From Nesterenkonia cremea (GTDB taxonomy: Bacteria > Actinomycetota > Actinomycetes > Actinomycetales > Micrococcaceae): a stretch of DNA of 64,000 nucleotides. Below, piece by piece: positions 27,324-35,990 of the stretch; position 1 is the first letter of the stretch, and each line of letters starts with the position of its first letter. The position numbers and the translations under genes are program-made. The stretch lies in assembly GCF_014642675.1 (NCBI RefSeq), contig NZ_BMIS01000002.1, forward strand, positions 62,001 to 126,000. The letters are read 5' to 3'. Under the pieces are notes generated by a model, which saw only the letters and a list, made by a program, of their open reading frames with translations, searched no databases and had not been told where the DNA came from.

Positions 27324-28289
27324 ATGCTGGGAGTCATGATGCCGAAGTCTTCCGCCGCTCTCATCGCGCCCGCTGTGGCAGCCTCGCTGGTCCTCACCGC
27401 CTGCGCCCCCGGAGAAGGGGAGGAAGGAGAGGGCAAGCCCCTGGTGATGACCACGTTCACCGTGCTGGAGGATATGACCGCAGCCGTGGCAGGAGATCAC
27501 GTGGAGGTCCGCTCCATCACTCCCGCCGGGGCCGAGGTCCATGAGTACGACCCCACGCCGCAGGACGTCCGCGTCGCCGCGGAGGCCGATCTCATCCTGG
27601 AGAACGGCCTGCACCTGGAAGAGTGGTTCGGCCAGTTCATCGACCAGTCCCAGGCCCCATCGGTCACCCTCAGCGAGGGCGTGGAGACCCGCCCGGTCAC
27701 CCGTGTCCCCGGACATCCGGATGAGCAGTCTGAGGAGGACATGCCCGTGGACCCTCACGCGTGGATGTCCCCGCAGAAGGCGCTGATCTACGTGGAGAAC
27801 ATCGAGGAGGCGCTCAGCGAGCTGGCCCCTGAGCACGCCGATGACTTCGCCGCCAACGCCCAGGACTACTCCGAGGAGCTGGAGGAGCTCATCGCGGAGA
27901 CCGAGCAGCGGGTGGAGGACCTGGATGGGGAGATCCATGTGGTCAGCTGTGAGGGCGCCTTCGGCTATCTGGCCGATGAGTTCGGACTGCAGGAGCATTA
28001 CCTCTGGCCGCTGAACGCCGACGGTGAGGGCACACCGCAGCAGGTCGAGGCCCAGATCGACTATGTGCAGGAGCACGAGGTCCCCACGGTGTTCTGCGAG
28101 TCCACGGTCAACTCCGGTCCGCAGGAGCAGGTGGCTGAGGCCGCCGGCGCCGAGCTGGGGGAACCGCTGTATGTCGACTCGCTGTCCGAGGATGACGGCC
28201 CGGTCTCCAGCTATCTGGAACTCTTGGAATACGACATCGATCTCATCCTCGAGGCAGCGAAGGCGGATCTCCCCGGTGAACATGACTGA
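27324..28289 (+). CDS. Metal ABC transporter substrate-binding lipoprotein (Mn/Zn type, MntA/ZnuA family)
   Basis: This protein (up to 321 aa) has a lipoprotein signal with lipobox LTAC and the cluster A-I fold. The four metal ligands appear to be His in EVHEYDPTP, His in DPHAWMSP, Glu in FCESTVNSG and Asp in VDSLSEDDG, the His-His-Glu-Asp set seen in PsaA/TroA-type Mn/Zn receptors. No His-rich loop is present. ATGs at 27324, 27336 and 27339 are all possible starts. It heads an operon with ATPase, permease and DtxR-type regulator, which favours manganese; specificity is inference. Confidence 0.88.
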   Translation: MLGVMMPKSSAALIAPAVAASLVLTACAPGEGEEGEGKPLVMTTFTVLEDMTAAVAGDHVEVRSITPAGAEVHEYDPTPQDVRVAAEADLILENGLHLEEWFGQFIDQSQAPSVTLSEGVETRPVTRVPGHPDEQSEEDMPVDPHAWMSPQKALIYVENIEEALSELAPEHADDFAANAQDYSEELEELIAETEQRVEDLDGEIHVVSCEGAFGYLADEFGLQEHYLWPLNADGEGTPQQVEAQIDYVQEHEVPTVFCESTVNSGPQEQVAEAAGAELGEPLYVDSLSEDDGPVSSYLELLEYDIDLILEAAKADLPGEHD

Positions 28290-29094
28290 GGCACCCGGCA
28301 CGGAGCCCAACCTGTATCCTGCCGTCGCCGCGGCGCAGCTCAGCGCCGGCTACCCCGGAGTGCTCGCCCTGGACGGGGTGGACGTCACCCTGCAGCGTCG
28401 CAGCATCTGCGCGCTGGTGGGCGCCAACGGCTCCGGCAAATCCACCCTCTTCGCCACACTGCTGGGCCTGCGTCAGCCGCTGGCCGGTCAGGTGCGGCTC
28501 TTCGGAGAGTCTCCGCACCACGCCCGACGCCGGAACCTGGTCAGCTATGTGCCCCAGCACGAGCAGATCGACACCACCTTCCCGATCACAGTGGAGCAGG
28601 TGGTGATGATGGGCCGCTACGGCCATATGGGCTTCACCCGTCGCCCCAAGCCGGCCGACCGTGCTGCGGTGGACAAGGCGCTGGAGCAGGTGGGGCTGGG
28701 GGACCTGCGCCGCCGAGCCATCGGTGAGCTCTCGGGCGGCCAGCGAAAGCGGGCCTTCCTGGCCCGGGCCATCGCCCAGCAGGCCCCGCTGATGCTGCTG
28801 GACGAGCCCTTCGCCGGAGTGGACCGCAGCTCGGAGCAGCTGATCGTCTCGGTGCTCCACCAGCTGCGCGACGCGGGAGCCACGCTGCTGGTCTCCACCC
28901 ACCATCTCGAAGGGGTGGGGGAGCTGGCCGATGAGGTCATCCTGCTGCACCGCCGTGTGCTCGCCGCCGGCCTGCCCGAGGACGTCCTGACCGAGGAGCA
29001 GCTGGGCCGGGCCTTCGGCGCGGTGCTCTCAGAGCCGCTGGCCCAGACCCCGGAGGATCCGCTGGCTGAGCGCGGAGAGGAGCGTGGCCTGTGA
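28282..29094 (+). CDS. Metal ABC transporter ATP-binding protein
   Basis: This 270-aa ABC ATPase has Walker A GANGSGKST, a Q-loop (YVPQHEQ), signature LSGGQRKR and Walker B LLDEPFAGVD. It energises import by the neighbouring receptor and permease. The ATG at 28282 overlaps the receptor stop and gives normal length; an in-frame codon at 28024 would only read the receptor gene in another frame. The stop overlaps the permease start (TGATG). Confidence 0.92.
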   Translation: MTEAPGTEPNLYPAVAAAQLSAGYPGVLALDGVDVTLQRRSICALVGANGSGKSTLFATLLGLRQPLAGQVRLFGESPHHARRRNLVSYVPQHEQIDTTFPITVEQVVMMGRYGHMGFTRRPKPADRAAVDKALEQVGLGDLRRRAIGELSGGQRKRAFLARAIAQQAPLMLLDEPFAGVDRSSEQLIVSVLHQLRDAGATLLVSTHHLEGVGELADEVILLHRRVLAAGLPEDVLTEEQLGRAFGAVLSEPLAQTPEDPLAERGEERGL

Positions 29095-29960
29095 TGGAGC
29101 TGCTGACCCAGCCTTTGGAGCTGCCGTTCATGCAGAATGCGCTGATGGTGGCCGTGGCCGCCTCCGCCGTCTGTGGCCTGCTCTCCTGCTGGCTGGTGCT
29201 GATGGGCTGGTCCCTGATGGGGGAGGCCGTGGCGCATTCGATCCTGCCCGGCGTCGTGCTGGCCTATGCCTTCGGCGCCCCGATGGCAGTGGGAGCCTTC
29301 GTCTTCGGGATGCTGGCAGTGCTGCTGATCGGCGGGATCAACAACACCTCCACGCTGAAGCATGACACCGCCATCGGTGTGGTCTTCACCTCGCTCTTCG
29401 CCTTGGGACTGGTGCTGATCTCCCGGACGCCCAGCGAGACCCACCTGCAGCACATCCTCTTCGGCAATGTGCTGGGAACTTCGCGGGGTGACCTGTACCA
29501 GGTGGCGGCGCTGGGGCTGCTGACTGCGGCGGTCCTGCTGCTGCTGCGTCGGGACTTCACCCTGCTGGCCTTCGACCGCACCCACGCGCACAGCATCGGG
29601 CTCTCCACCGGAGTGCTCTCGGCGCTGCTGCTTTCTCTGCTGGCGCTGACCACGGTGACCGCGCTGCAGACCCTGGGCATCATTCTGGTGGTGGCCATGC
29701 TGGTGATCCCCGGTGCCACGGCCTTCCTGCTCTGCCGGACCTTCGGCCAGATGCTGGCCGTGGCCTCGGTCTCGGCGGCGCTGGCCGCCGTGGTGGGGGT
29801 CTATGCGAGCTACTGGCTGGACATCTCCACCGGCGGATCCATCGTGCTGGCCCAGGCGGCCCAGTTCTCGCTGGCCTATGTCTTCGCGCCGCGCAAGGGC
29901 CTGCTCGGCCGGCTGCGTCGAAGCCGTCCGCTCAGCCCGGCCGATAGACTGGCCTCATGA
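29094..29960 (+). CDS. Metal ABC transporter permease
   Basis: This 288-aa protein has about 8 membrane segments and the ABC-3 permease pattern (GWSLMGEAVAHSILPGVVLAYAFG; GIILVVAMLVIPGATAFLL). It is the channel of the Mn/Zn-type importer. ATG 29094 or the adjacent GTG 29091 can be the start. The 3' end holds the TAGACT -10 element of the regulator gene and overlaps its ATG by 4 bases. Confidence 0.92.
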   Translation: MELLTQPLELPFMQNALMVAVAASAVCGLLSCWLVLMGWSLMGEAVAHSILPGVVLAYAFGAPMAVGAFVFGMLAVLLIGGINNTSTLKHDTAIGVVFTSLFALGLVLISRTPSETHLQHILFGNVLGTSRGDLYQVAALGLLTAAVLLLLRRDFTLLAFDRTHAHSIGLSTGVLSALLLSLLALTTVTALQTLGIILVVAMLVIPGATAFLLCRTFGQMLAVASVSAALAAVVGVYASYWLDISTGGSIVLAQAAQFSLAYVFAPRKGLLGRLRRSRPLSPADRLAS

Positions 29961-30664
29961 CGCCCCGCACCTCTGCCCAAGGTCGCTCGACGGCGACCTC
30001 GACGGCGACCACCTCGGTGGAGGACTACGCCAAGACCATCTATGGGCTCTCCGAATGGGACGACGCCACGGTGACCGCATCGGCCCTGGCGAAGACTCTG
30101 GGAGTCTCCAACCCCTCGGTGACGCTGATGATCCGCAAGATGGCCGATCTCGGTCTGGTGGATCACCGTCCCTACGCTCCCATCCGGTTGAGCCCTGAGG
30201 GCCGGCAGCTGGCGCTGGCCATGGTGCGCCGGCACCGGCTGATCGAGACCTGGCTGGTCCGTGAGCTCGGCTACGGCTGGGAGGAGGTCCATGACGAGGC
30301 CGAGCGCCTGGAGCATTCCGTCTCGGAGAAGTTCGTGGATCGGCTGGATGATCGTCTGGGCCGCCCGCGGGTGGATCCGCACGGCGACCCCATCCCGGGC
30401 CCCGATCTGTGCCTTCACCATCCGGAGACCGAGCTGCTCTGCCGGGTGCCGGAGTCTGTGGACGTCCGCCTGGAGCAGGTGGACGATTCGGTGCCGGAGG
30501 CCCTGCGTGTGCTGGCCGACCGGCAGGTGGAGATCGGTGCGCAGGTCACTGTGGTCAGCGCGGAGGATGGCGATGTGGTGCTCGCCCCGGCCCAGCAGGG
30601 TGCGGGAGAGCACATCCGTCTGGAGCATGCGCTGGCCCATGCCATGCGTGTGAGCGTGCTGTGA
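29957..30664 (+). CDS. DtxR family metal-dependent regulator (MntR/IdeR-type)
   Basis: This 235-aa protein has a DtxR N-terminal winged helix (about 15-75: VEDYAKTIYGLSEWDDATVTASALAKTLGVSNPSVTLMIRKMADLGLV), a metal-binding dimerisation domain (about 80-150, MVRRHRLIETWLV, HDEAERLEHSVSE) and a C-terminal SH3-like domain (about 165-230). With bound Mn(II) or Fe(II) such proteins repress transport genes. It sits in the same operon as the importer and has its own leaderless promoter (TAGACT, 29945-29950). Operon position favours an MntR role; the C-terminal SH3 domain is shared with IdeR. Confidence 0.9.
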   Translation: MTPRTSAQGRSTATSTATTSVEDYAKTIYGLSEWDDATVTASALAKTLGVSNPSVTLMIRKMADLGLVDHRPYAPIRLSPEGRQLALAMVRRHRLIETWLVRELGYGWEEVHDEAERLEHSVSEKFVDRLDDRLGRPRVDPHGDPIPGPDLCLHHPETELLCRVPESVDVRLEQVDDSVPEALRVLADRQVEIGAQVTVVSAEDGDVVLAPAQQGAGEHIRLEHALAHAMRVSVL

Positions 30665-30677
30665 GGGGAGTCCTGTG

Positions 30678-31148
30678 ATGCAGCAGGCTGTCTCCCTGGC
30701 TCGTCTGATCCCTCTGGTCGCCCTGGCCGGTGCCGCAGGTGCTCTGCTGCGCCTGCTGATGGCCGAGTTCTTCCCGGAGCAGGGCATGAAGTTTCCGTGG
30801 ACCACTCTGGCGGTGAACGTGGTCGGATCAGCGGCCCTGGGGCTGCTGGTGGGTGTGGTCTCGGCCCGCCCGCGTGTGCCCGGCTGGGTGCTGCCGGTGC
30901 TTGGCACCGGACTGCTGGGTTCCTTCACCACCTTCTCCTCGGTGATCCTGGCGGTGATGCCCTCAGCCCCGGGCGGGTTCTTCGAGGAGCTCAGCGCGGC
31001 CACCTATGTCAGTCCCGGTGTGGTGGAGATGTTCTCCTATCTGATGATCAGCATCATCGGCTGCACTGCGGCTGCGGCCGGCGGGTTGACCGTGGGCAGA
31101 TCGGCCTTCGGCTGTGGGGACCATACCTGTGAGGAGAGCCGAGCATGA
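30678..31148 (+). CDS. crcB: Fluoride channel subunit CrcB/Fluc (first of a pair)
   Basis: This 156-aa protein has four membrane segments and Fluc signatures (GAAGALLRLLM; NVVGSAALGLLVG; GLLGSFTTFSSV). Fluc channels export fluoride as antiparallel dimers; tandem genes form heterodimers. It starts 13 bases after the DtxR-type gene (ATG 30678 or GTG 30675), too close for a fluoride riboswitch. It overlaps the second crcB by 4 bases. The tail has two cysteines (CGDHTC). Confidence 0.92.
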   Translation: MQQAVSLARLIPLVALAGAAGALLRLLMAEFFPEQGMKFPWTTLAVNVVGSAALGLLVGVVSARPRVPGWVLPVLGTGLLGSFTTFSSVILAVMPSAPGGFFEELSAATYVSPGVVEMFSYLMISIIGCTAAAAGGLTVGRSAFGCGDHTCEESRA

Positions 31149-31540
31149 CGGCATCGCTGACCCTCGCGGTCCTCGCCGGTGTGGCCCTGGGCGGGGCCGC
31201 CGGTGCGGTGCTGCGGCTTCTGCTGGACCGCCTGCTGCCCTTCGGCATCCTGGCGGCGAACACGCTGGCCTGCCTGGCCCTGGGCTTCCTCTTCGGCGCC
31301 TTCTCAGCTCACGGGGGAGAGGGTCAGGAGCCGGCCGACGGGATCTTCTCGGAGCCTCTGGCGGCGGTGCTGTCCTTCGGCCTGCTGGGCGCGCTGAGCA
31401 CCTTCGCCACGGTGTCGCTGCGCGTGGCCCAGCTCTGGATGAACGATCAGAAGCCGCGAGCCATCAGCACCTGGACCGTCCACGTGGTGCTGGGCTTCGC
31501 CGCCGCCGCGGCAGGAGTCCTCCTCAGCGGCTGGCTCTGA
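31145..31540 (+). CDS. crcB: Fluoride channel subunit CrcB/Fluc (second of a pair)
   Basis: This 131-aa protein has four membrane segments and Fluc motifs (GGAAGAVLRLLLDR; NTLACLALGFLFG; GLLGALSTFATVS). It probably pairs with the preceding subunit as a heterodimeric fluoride exporter. The ATG overlaps the previous stop (ATGA). A short hairpin (GAGCGG-AGA-CCGCTC, 31539-31553) at the stop codon is the only terminator candidate. Confidence 0.91.
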   Translation: MTASLTLAVLAGVALGGAAGAVLRLLLDRLLPFGILAANTLACLALGFLFGAFSAHGGEGQEPADGIFSEPLAAVLSFGLLGALSTFATVSLRVAQLWMNDQKPRAISTWTVHVVLGFAAAAAGVLLSGWL

Positions 31541-31731
31541 GCGGAGACCGCTCTGGCTGGCACGGCGCTCGTGACGAATAGTACGAGTGCAGAGGCTCCC
31601 CACCACTAGCGCGTTCCCAACTCCTTGCTGACCGGTCTGGGCTGATCAACGATGTAGACCACCTGGAACCCGTGGAGTCAGTCTTCAGGACTCGATCAGG
31701 ATGCCGTCAGTGCTCGGGCAGAGTAGGGCCA

Positions 31732-32004
31732 TCATTCGGAATCTTCGGCCTGCCCCAGCGTGTGCTGGGCCAGGAAGGTCGCGCTCCTGAGAGTGAGGCG
31801 TGGTTCCGCCTGCCGGAGGGCGCGGGTGAGCTTCATGCTGTCACTACGTGAGTCTGGTGTCTGCGCCCGGACTTCTTCTGCCCACATCAGGGCAGCGTGC
31901 GGCGGCTGTCCGCTCTGCGGCAGATCACCGCCGAAGATATCCCGCAGCCGCTCCCGTGGATCTTCTGCATCGCCGAAGAGTTTGGCTCTCACTGCGTCGA
32001 ACAT
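31732..32004 (-). CDS. Hypothetical small protein
   Basis: This 90-aa soluble protein has an ATG preceded by AGAGGT at a good distance. It is charged and mostly helical, with a C-terminal block (DSMKLTRALRQAEPRLTLRSATFLAQHTLG) whose alternating basic/hydrophobic pattern distantly recalls L7/L12-C-type helices; this resemblance is weak. It lies downstream of ssrA on the same strand, separated by a terminator. No family is recognised, and the surrounding 31541-32187 stretch holds nothing else that can be supported. Confidence 0.5.
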   Translation of the reverse strand: MFDAVRAKLFGDAEDPRERLRDIFGGDLPQSGQPPHAALMWAEEVRAQTPDSRSDSMKLTRALRQAEPRLTLRSATFLAQHTLGQAEDSE

Positions 32005-32187
32005 CGTGACCTCTTGGGCTCAGCGCGATGGACGGAACGTCGTGCTGTTGAGGCTGTCAGCCGTGATCAGTCGCTCCGATACAGCAGTGTGTGATCACAT
32101 ACGCGCGGAATTCTGGCGGTTTCGGCGGAAATAACGGCACAATCTGATCACGGCACCGGTCGGAGTCTACCGCCCCCTGACACGCAG

Positions 32188-32219
32188 AAAGGACGACATC
32201 CCGAAGGATGCCGCCCTTT
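32188..32219 (-). terminator. Intrinsic terminator of ssrA
   Basis: On the minus strand a 14-base-pair stem (AAAGGGCGGCATCC pairs with GGATGTCGTCCTTT, two G-U pairs) closes a TTCG tetraloop, about 10 bases after the tmRNA 3' CCA. Confidence 0.88.
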
Positions 32220-32228
32220 ATGCGCAGT

Positions 32229-32604
32229 TGGTGGAGCCGCCGGGAATTGAACCCGGGTCCGATCTGGATTCACATGGGCTTCTACGAGCGTAGTCTGCTC
32301 ATAGTGTTGCTCGGTCCCAGGCGTCACGCAGACGAGCGCCTGACAGACCCAGCCGTGTGAGATCTCGACCGGCATCCCCACGACGAGGATGACAGTCCAG
32401 TGGCTATCTAGCTGATGCCAGACACTGAGGCGATAGCAGACTCAGGCTGACAGACTCGCGTCGCTGCAATCAGGCAGCGAGGGCGAAGTCAGTGCGCTTA
32501 GATTCGGCACTTAATTGGTTGCTCAAGGGGTTTTAACGTGGTCACTTGGCGTCCACGGCTCGCTTCCCCATGCTCAACTCAGATCGTCGAAACCGATCGG
32601 CCCC
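32229..32604 (-). ncRNA. ssrA: Transfer-messenger RNA (ssrA)
   Basis: This 376-base RNA starts GGGGCCG and ends CGGCTCC-ACCA. The two form the 7-bp alanine acceptor stem with the diagnostic G3-U pair. The T arm reads CGGGTTCAATTCCCG next to the 3' end. The tag frame (complement of 32470-32508) encodes AESKRTDFALAA followed by TGA, the expected degradation tag ending in LAA. tmRNA with SmpB frees stalled ribosomes and marks the peptide for proteolysis. CCA is encoded. It lies downstream of hisN on the same strand. Confidence 0.97.
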
Positions 32605-32705
32605 TTATGTGGTTGTCAATAACCATCCGCCGCCTAAGACGCAGAACGTCTGGACAGCGGCCCTTCAGTGTAGTTCAACGAGCCCTGACCGGGCAATATT
32701 CCCGC

Positions 32706-33530
32706 TCAGTCCTTCTCCCAGGGGGTGGGGGAGTCGGCGGCCAGGGCACCGAGTGCGGCCTCGTGGAGCAGGCCGTTGGTGGCCAGCCCGTTGGTCCCGG
32801 AGCAGCCGGGCTCTCCGCCCAGTGAGGTGAAGCGTCCGCCCGCCTCCTGGACGATGGGCACCAGGGCCGCCATATCGTGCAGGTCCAGCTCCGGCTCCGC
32901 GGCCACGTCCACCGTGCCCTCGGCCACCATGCAGTAGGACCAGAAGTCGCCGAAGGCGCGGGTCCGCCACACCGTCTCGGTGAACTCCAGGAAGTTCTGG
33001 CTACGACCGATGGCCCGCCACCCGGTCAGCGAGGAGTAGGAGAAGAAGGAGTCCTCCAGCTTGGATACTTTGGAGACGTTGAGCTGTTTGGCGGAGGAGA
33101 GTGACTTGCCCGTGTAGGCGCCGCCGTCCTTGGCCGCCCACCATCGCCTGCCCAGTGCCGGGGCGCTGACCAGGCCCACCACGGGCTCGCCGTGGTCGAC
33201 CAGGGCGATCAGCGTGGCCCAGACGGGGACGCCGCGGATGAAGTTCTTAGTGCCGTCGATCGGATCGATGATCCAGCGCCGCGGGCCGGAGCCGGAGGAG
33301 CCGTACTCCTCGCCGTAGATGGCATCCCGGCCGCGTGCACGGCCCAGCTGTCCACGGATCAGCTCCTCAGCCTGACGGTCGGCCACCGTGACCGGGGTCA
33401 GATCGGGCTTGGTCTCCACCTCGAAGTCCATGGAGCTGAAGAAGGACATCGTCTGGGAGTCCACGGAGTCCGCGAGCATATGCGCAAGGCGCAGATCCTC
33501 GGTGTATGGGCTGGTGCCGGCAGTATTCAT
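32706..33530 (-). CDS. hisN: Inositol monophosphatase family protein, probable histidinol-phosphatase HisN
   Basis: This 274-aa metal-dependent phosphatase has the motifs GEEYG, DPIDGTKNF and the C-terminal LDLHDMAALVPIVQEAGGRF. In actinobacteria the HisN-type member dephosphorylates histidinol phosphate, the step missing from the hisC-hisB-hisH-priA operon; other members act on inositol phosphates. The start overlaps the rsgA stop by 4 bases, which fits the usual aroA-rsgA-hisN order. The histidinol-phosphatase assignment rests on this context. Confidence 0.85.
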   Translation of the reverse strand: MNTAGTSPYTEDLRLAHMLADSVDSQTMSFFSSMDFEVETKPDLTPVTVADRQAEELIRGQLGRARGRDAIYGEEYGSSGSGPRRWIIDPIDGTKNFIRGVPVWATLIALVDHGEPVVGLVSAPALGRRWWAAKDGGAYTGKSLSSAKQLNVSKVSKLEDSFFSYSSLTGWRAIGRSQNFLEFTETVWRTRAFGDFWSYCMVAEGTVDVAAEPELDLHDMAALVPIVQEAGGRFTSLGGEPGCSGTNGLATNGLLHEAALGALAADSPTPWEKD

Positions 33531-34597
33531 GGCTCCACGCTACCCAGTCGCTTCTCTCCCGGGCCTTCTGACGCGCCGGAGAGCGAGGCCAGCAGGCCGC
33601 GCAGCGATTTCAGCCGGGCGGGCCCGTGCTCACCGGCCCGTCCCTGCCCCACCCAGGCGTCCAGGGCGCAGCCGCCCTCAGGGGACTCATGGGCGCAGCC
33701 CGGCTCGCAGTCGGCGGATCCCTCCACGAGATCCTCGAAGGCGGCCAGGACATCATCCGGATCCACATGGGCCAGCCCGAAGGACCGGATGCCGGGGGTA
33801 TCGATGATCCAGCCGTTCGCCTCCGGCAGCAGCAGCGCCACAGCCGAGGAGGAGGTGTGCCGTCCGCGTCCGGTCACCGCATTCACCCCGCCGGTGGCAC
33901 GGTCAGCCCCGGTCAGCGCGTTGACCATCGTGGACTTCCCGACGCCGGAGTGGCCGCTCATCGCGGTCACGCGGCCGCCCAGCAGCTCCTGCAGCTCCTC
34001 CACGGCCGAGGCCGAGAGATCCCGGCTCTCGCTGGCACGTGAGGAGACCACAGTGTTCAGGTTCAGCTCGGCATAGTGGCTGACCAATCCTGCCGGATCC
34101 GCCGGGTTCTCGGCGAGGTCCGCCTTGGTGATCAGCAGGATCGGGATGATGCCGGCGTCGTAGGCGGCCACCAGGGCGCGATCGATGAATCCGGTGCGCG
34201 GCTCAGGATCCGCCGCGGCCACCACGATCAGCAGCTGATCCGCATTGGCCACGATGACGCGCTCGGCCTCGTCGGTGTCATCGGCGCTGCGGCGCAGCAG
34301 TGTGCTGCGCTCCTCGATCCGCACCAGCCGGGCCAGGCTGCCCTCCTCGCCGCTGGTGTCTCCCACCAGGCCGACGATGTCGCCGGGCACCACCGGAGTG
34401 CGCCGCAGGGCCTTGGCCCGCACAGCAGAGACCGCGCGGTCGTCCAGAGAGACCGTATAGCGGCCCCGATCCACGGTGACCACACGTCCCAGCTCAGCAT
34501 CGGAGTAGGTGGGCGACTCCTTGGTCCGGGGCCGGGAACCCTTCTTATTCGGGCGCACCCGGACCTTGGACTCGTCCCAGTTCTCCCATCTGTTCAC
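33527..34597 (-). CDS. rsgA: Ribosome small subunit-dependent GTPase RsgA
   Basis: This 356-aa circularly permuted GTPase has an OB-fold domain, motifs in G4-G1-G3 order (LITKADL ... GHSGVGKSTMVNAL ... DTPG) and a C-terminal zinc region (CEPGCAHESPEGGC). RsgA checks late maturation of the 30S subunit. The GTG at 34597 overlaps the aroA stop (GTGA) and is preferred to an in-frame codon at 34630, which lies inside aroA. It also overlaps hisN by 4 bases. Confidence 0.93.
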   Translation of the reverse strand: MNRWENWDESKVRVRPNKKGSRPRTKESPTYSDAELGRVVTVDRGRYTVSLDDRAVSAVRAKALRRTPVVPGDIVGLVGDTSGEEGSLARLVRIEERSTLLRRSADDTDEAERVIVANADQLLIVVAAADPEPRTGFIDRALVAAYDAGIIPILLITKADLAENPADPAGLVSHYAELNLNTVVSSRASESRDLSASAVEELQELLGGRVTAMSGHSGVGKSTMVNALTGADRATGGVNAVTGRGRHTSSSAVALLLPEANGWIIDTPGIRSFGLAHVDPDDVLAAFEDLVEGSADCEPGCAHESPEGGCALDAWVGQGRAGEHGPARLKSLRGLLASLSGASEGPGEKRLGSVEP

Positions 34598-35979
34598 GCT
34601 GCAGGGGCCTCTTCGATGAGGGAGCGCCACAGCTCGGGGAAGGTCGGCATGGTCTTCGAGGTGCAGCCGATGTCCTCCACCAGCACCTCAGGCACGCGCA
34701 GGCCCAGAACCGCACCGAAGGTGGCCATGCGGTGATCGGCGTAGCTGAGCACTGTGGCGCCGCTGCGGACCGGAGCGGTGATCCGGAAGCCGTCGGCGGT
34801 CTCCTCGGCCTTTCCGCCCAGACGCCGGATCTCAGCCACCAGGGCGGCCAGCCGGTCGGTCTCATGGCCGCGCAGATGCTCCACCGAGGTGAAGGTGGTC
34901 GGCTCGGCGGACAGAGCCGCCAGGGCGGCCACAGTGGGGGTCAGTTCGGCCGTGCCGTCCACGGTGCCGGGGGAGTGGACCCGGGGTGTGCCGTCCTCGG
35001 CCAGGACGCCGCGCACCGTCAGGGTCACCGTCTCGCCGCCGGGCTCCTCTGCGGTGGCGACCTCGGCGCCGAACTGCGGCAGCAGCTCGGTCCAGCGGCG
35101 CCCGATCTGGGTGGACTCCTTGGGCCAGCCGCGCATGGTGACCTCGCCGCCGGTGGCCGCGGCGGCCACCAGGAAGGGTCCGGCATTGGAGAGATCCGGC
35201 TCCACCCGTGCGGTGAAGGCGGGGATGGGGCCGGGGGAGACGCTCCAGGCGAAGGGCTCGGAGTCGTCCACCTCCACGCCGGCTTGGCGCAGGACCTGAA
35301 CGGTCATGGCCACATGCTCGGAGGAGGGCACGGCCTGGCCCGTGTGGCGCAGCCGCAGCCCCTGTCGCATGCGCGCTCCGGCCAGCAGCAGTCCGGAGAC
35401 GAACTGTGAGGAGGCCGAGGCATCGATGGCGACCTCGCCGCCCTCCAGGTCGCCCGGGGACTCCACAGTGAAGGGGAGGTATCCGGGCTCGCCGTCGTCG
35501 GTGATCTGCGCGCCCAGGGAGGACAGACCCTCCAGCACGGCGCCCATGGGTCGGATGCGGGCCTCCGAGTCGCCGTCGAAAGCCACGCGGCGCCCGGTCA
35601 GGGCGGCGGCAGCGGGCAGGAAGCGCATGACGGTTCCGGCCAGCCCGCAGTCCACCTGGGCCGGGGCCTCGGAGGCCTCCGGGGCCAGCGGGACAGGGGT
35701 CAGGCGCACGGCTGCCTCGCCGGTGCCCTCCCAGTCCTCGATGTGTTCCACCTCGGCGCCCAGGGACTCCAGGGCCTGGAGCATCAGGCGGCTGTCCCGG
35801 GACTCGAGGGCGTTGACCACCACGGAGGGACCCTCGGCCAGTGCGGCCAGCAGCAGGTAACGGTTGGTCAGAGACTTCGAGGCGGGGACGGTCACCTCGC
35901 CACAGACCGGTGCCCCCGCCAGGGGAGCAGGCCAGGCCTGGTCACCGGACGAGGGCACCTCAGCAGTATGAGAGGTCAC
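34594..35979 (-). CDS. aroA: 3-phosphoshikimate 1-carboxyvinyltransferase (EPSP synthase)
   Basis: This 461-aa shikimate-pathway enzyme has PASKSLTNRYLLLAALAEGPS at the N-terminus, the DCGLAGTVMRFLPA loop and the DHRMA box near the C-terminus. It joins phosphoenolpyruvate to shikimate 3-phosphate. It heads the operon aroA-rsgA-hisN with overlapping junctions. A DoxX-like gene lies 11 bases upstream on the same strand, so it may share that transcript. Confidence 0.95.
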   Translation of the reverse strand: MTSHTAEVPSSGDQAWPAPLAGAPVCGEVTVPASKSLTNRYLLLAALAEGPSVVVNALESRDSRLMLQALESLGAEVEHIEDWEGTGEAAVRLTPVPLAPEASEAPAQVDCGLAGTVMRFLPAAAALTGRRVAFDGDSEARIRPMGAVLEGLSSLGAQITDDGEPGYLPFTVESPGDLEGGEVAIDASASSQFVSGLLLAGARMRQGLRLRHTGQAVPSSEHVAMTVQVLRQAGVEVDDSEPFAWSVSPGPIPAFTARVEPDLSNAGPFLVAAAATGGEVTMRGWPKESTQIGRRWTELLPQFGAEVATAEEPGGETVTLTVRGVLAEDGTPRVHSPGTVDGTAELTPTVAALAALSAEPTTFTSVEHLRGHETDRLAALVAEIRRLGGKAEETADGFRITAPVRSGATVLSYADHRMATFGAVLGLRVPEVLVEDIGCTSKTMPTFPELWRSLIEEAPAA

Positions 35980-35990
35980 AGCGCGGCCGT

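Noticed and set aside
30665..30680. Fluoride riboswitch before the crcB pair
   Set aside because: Only 13 bases separate the regulator stop from the crcB start, too short for the aptamer.
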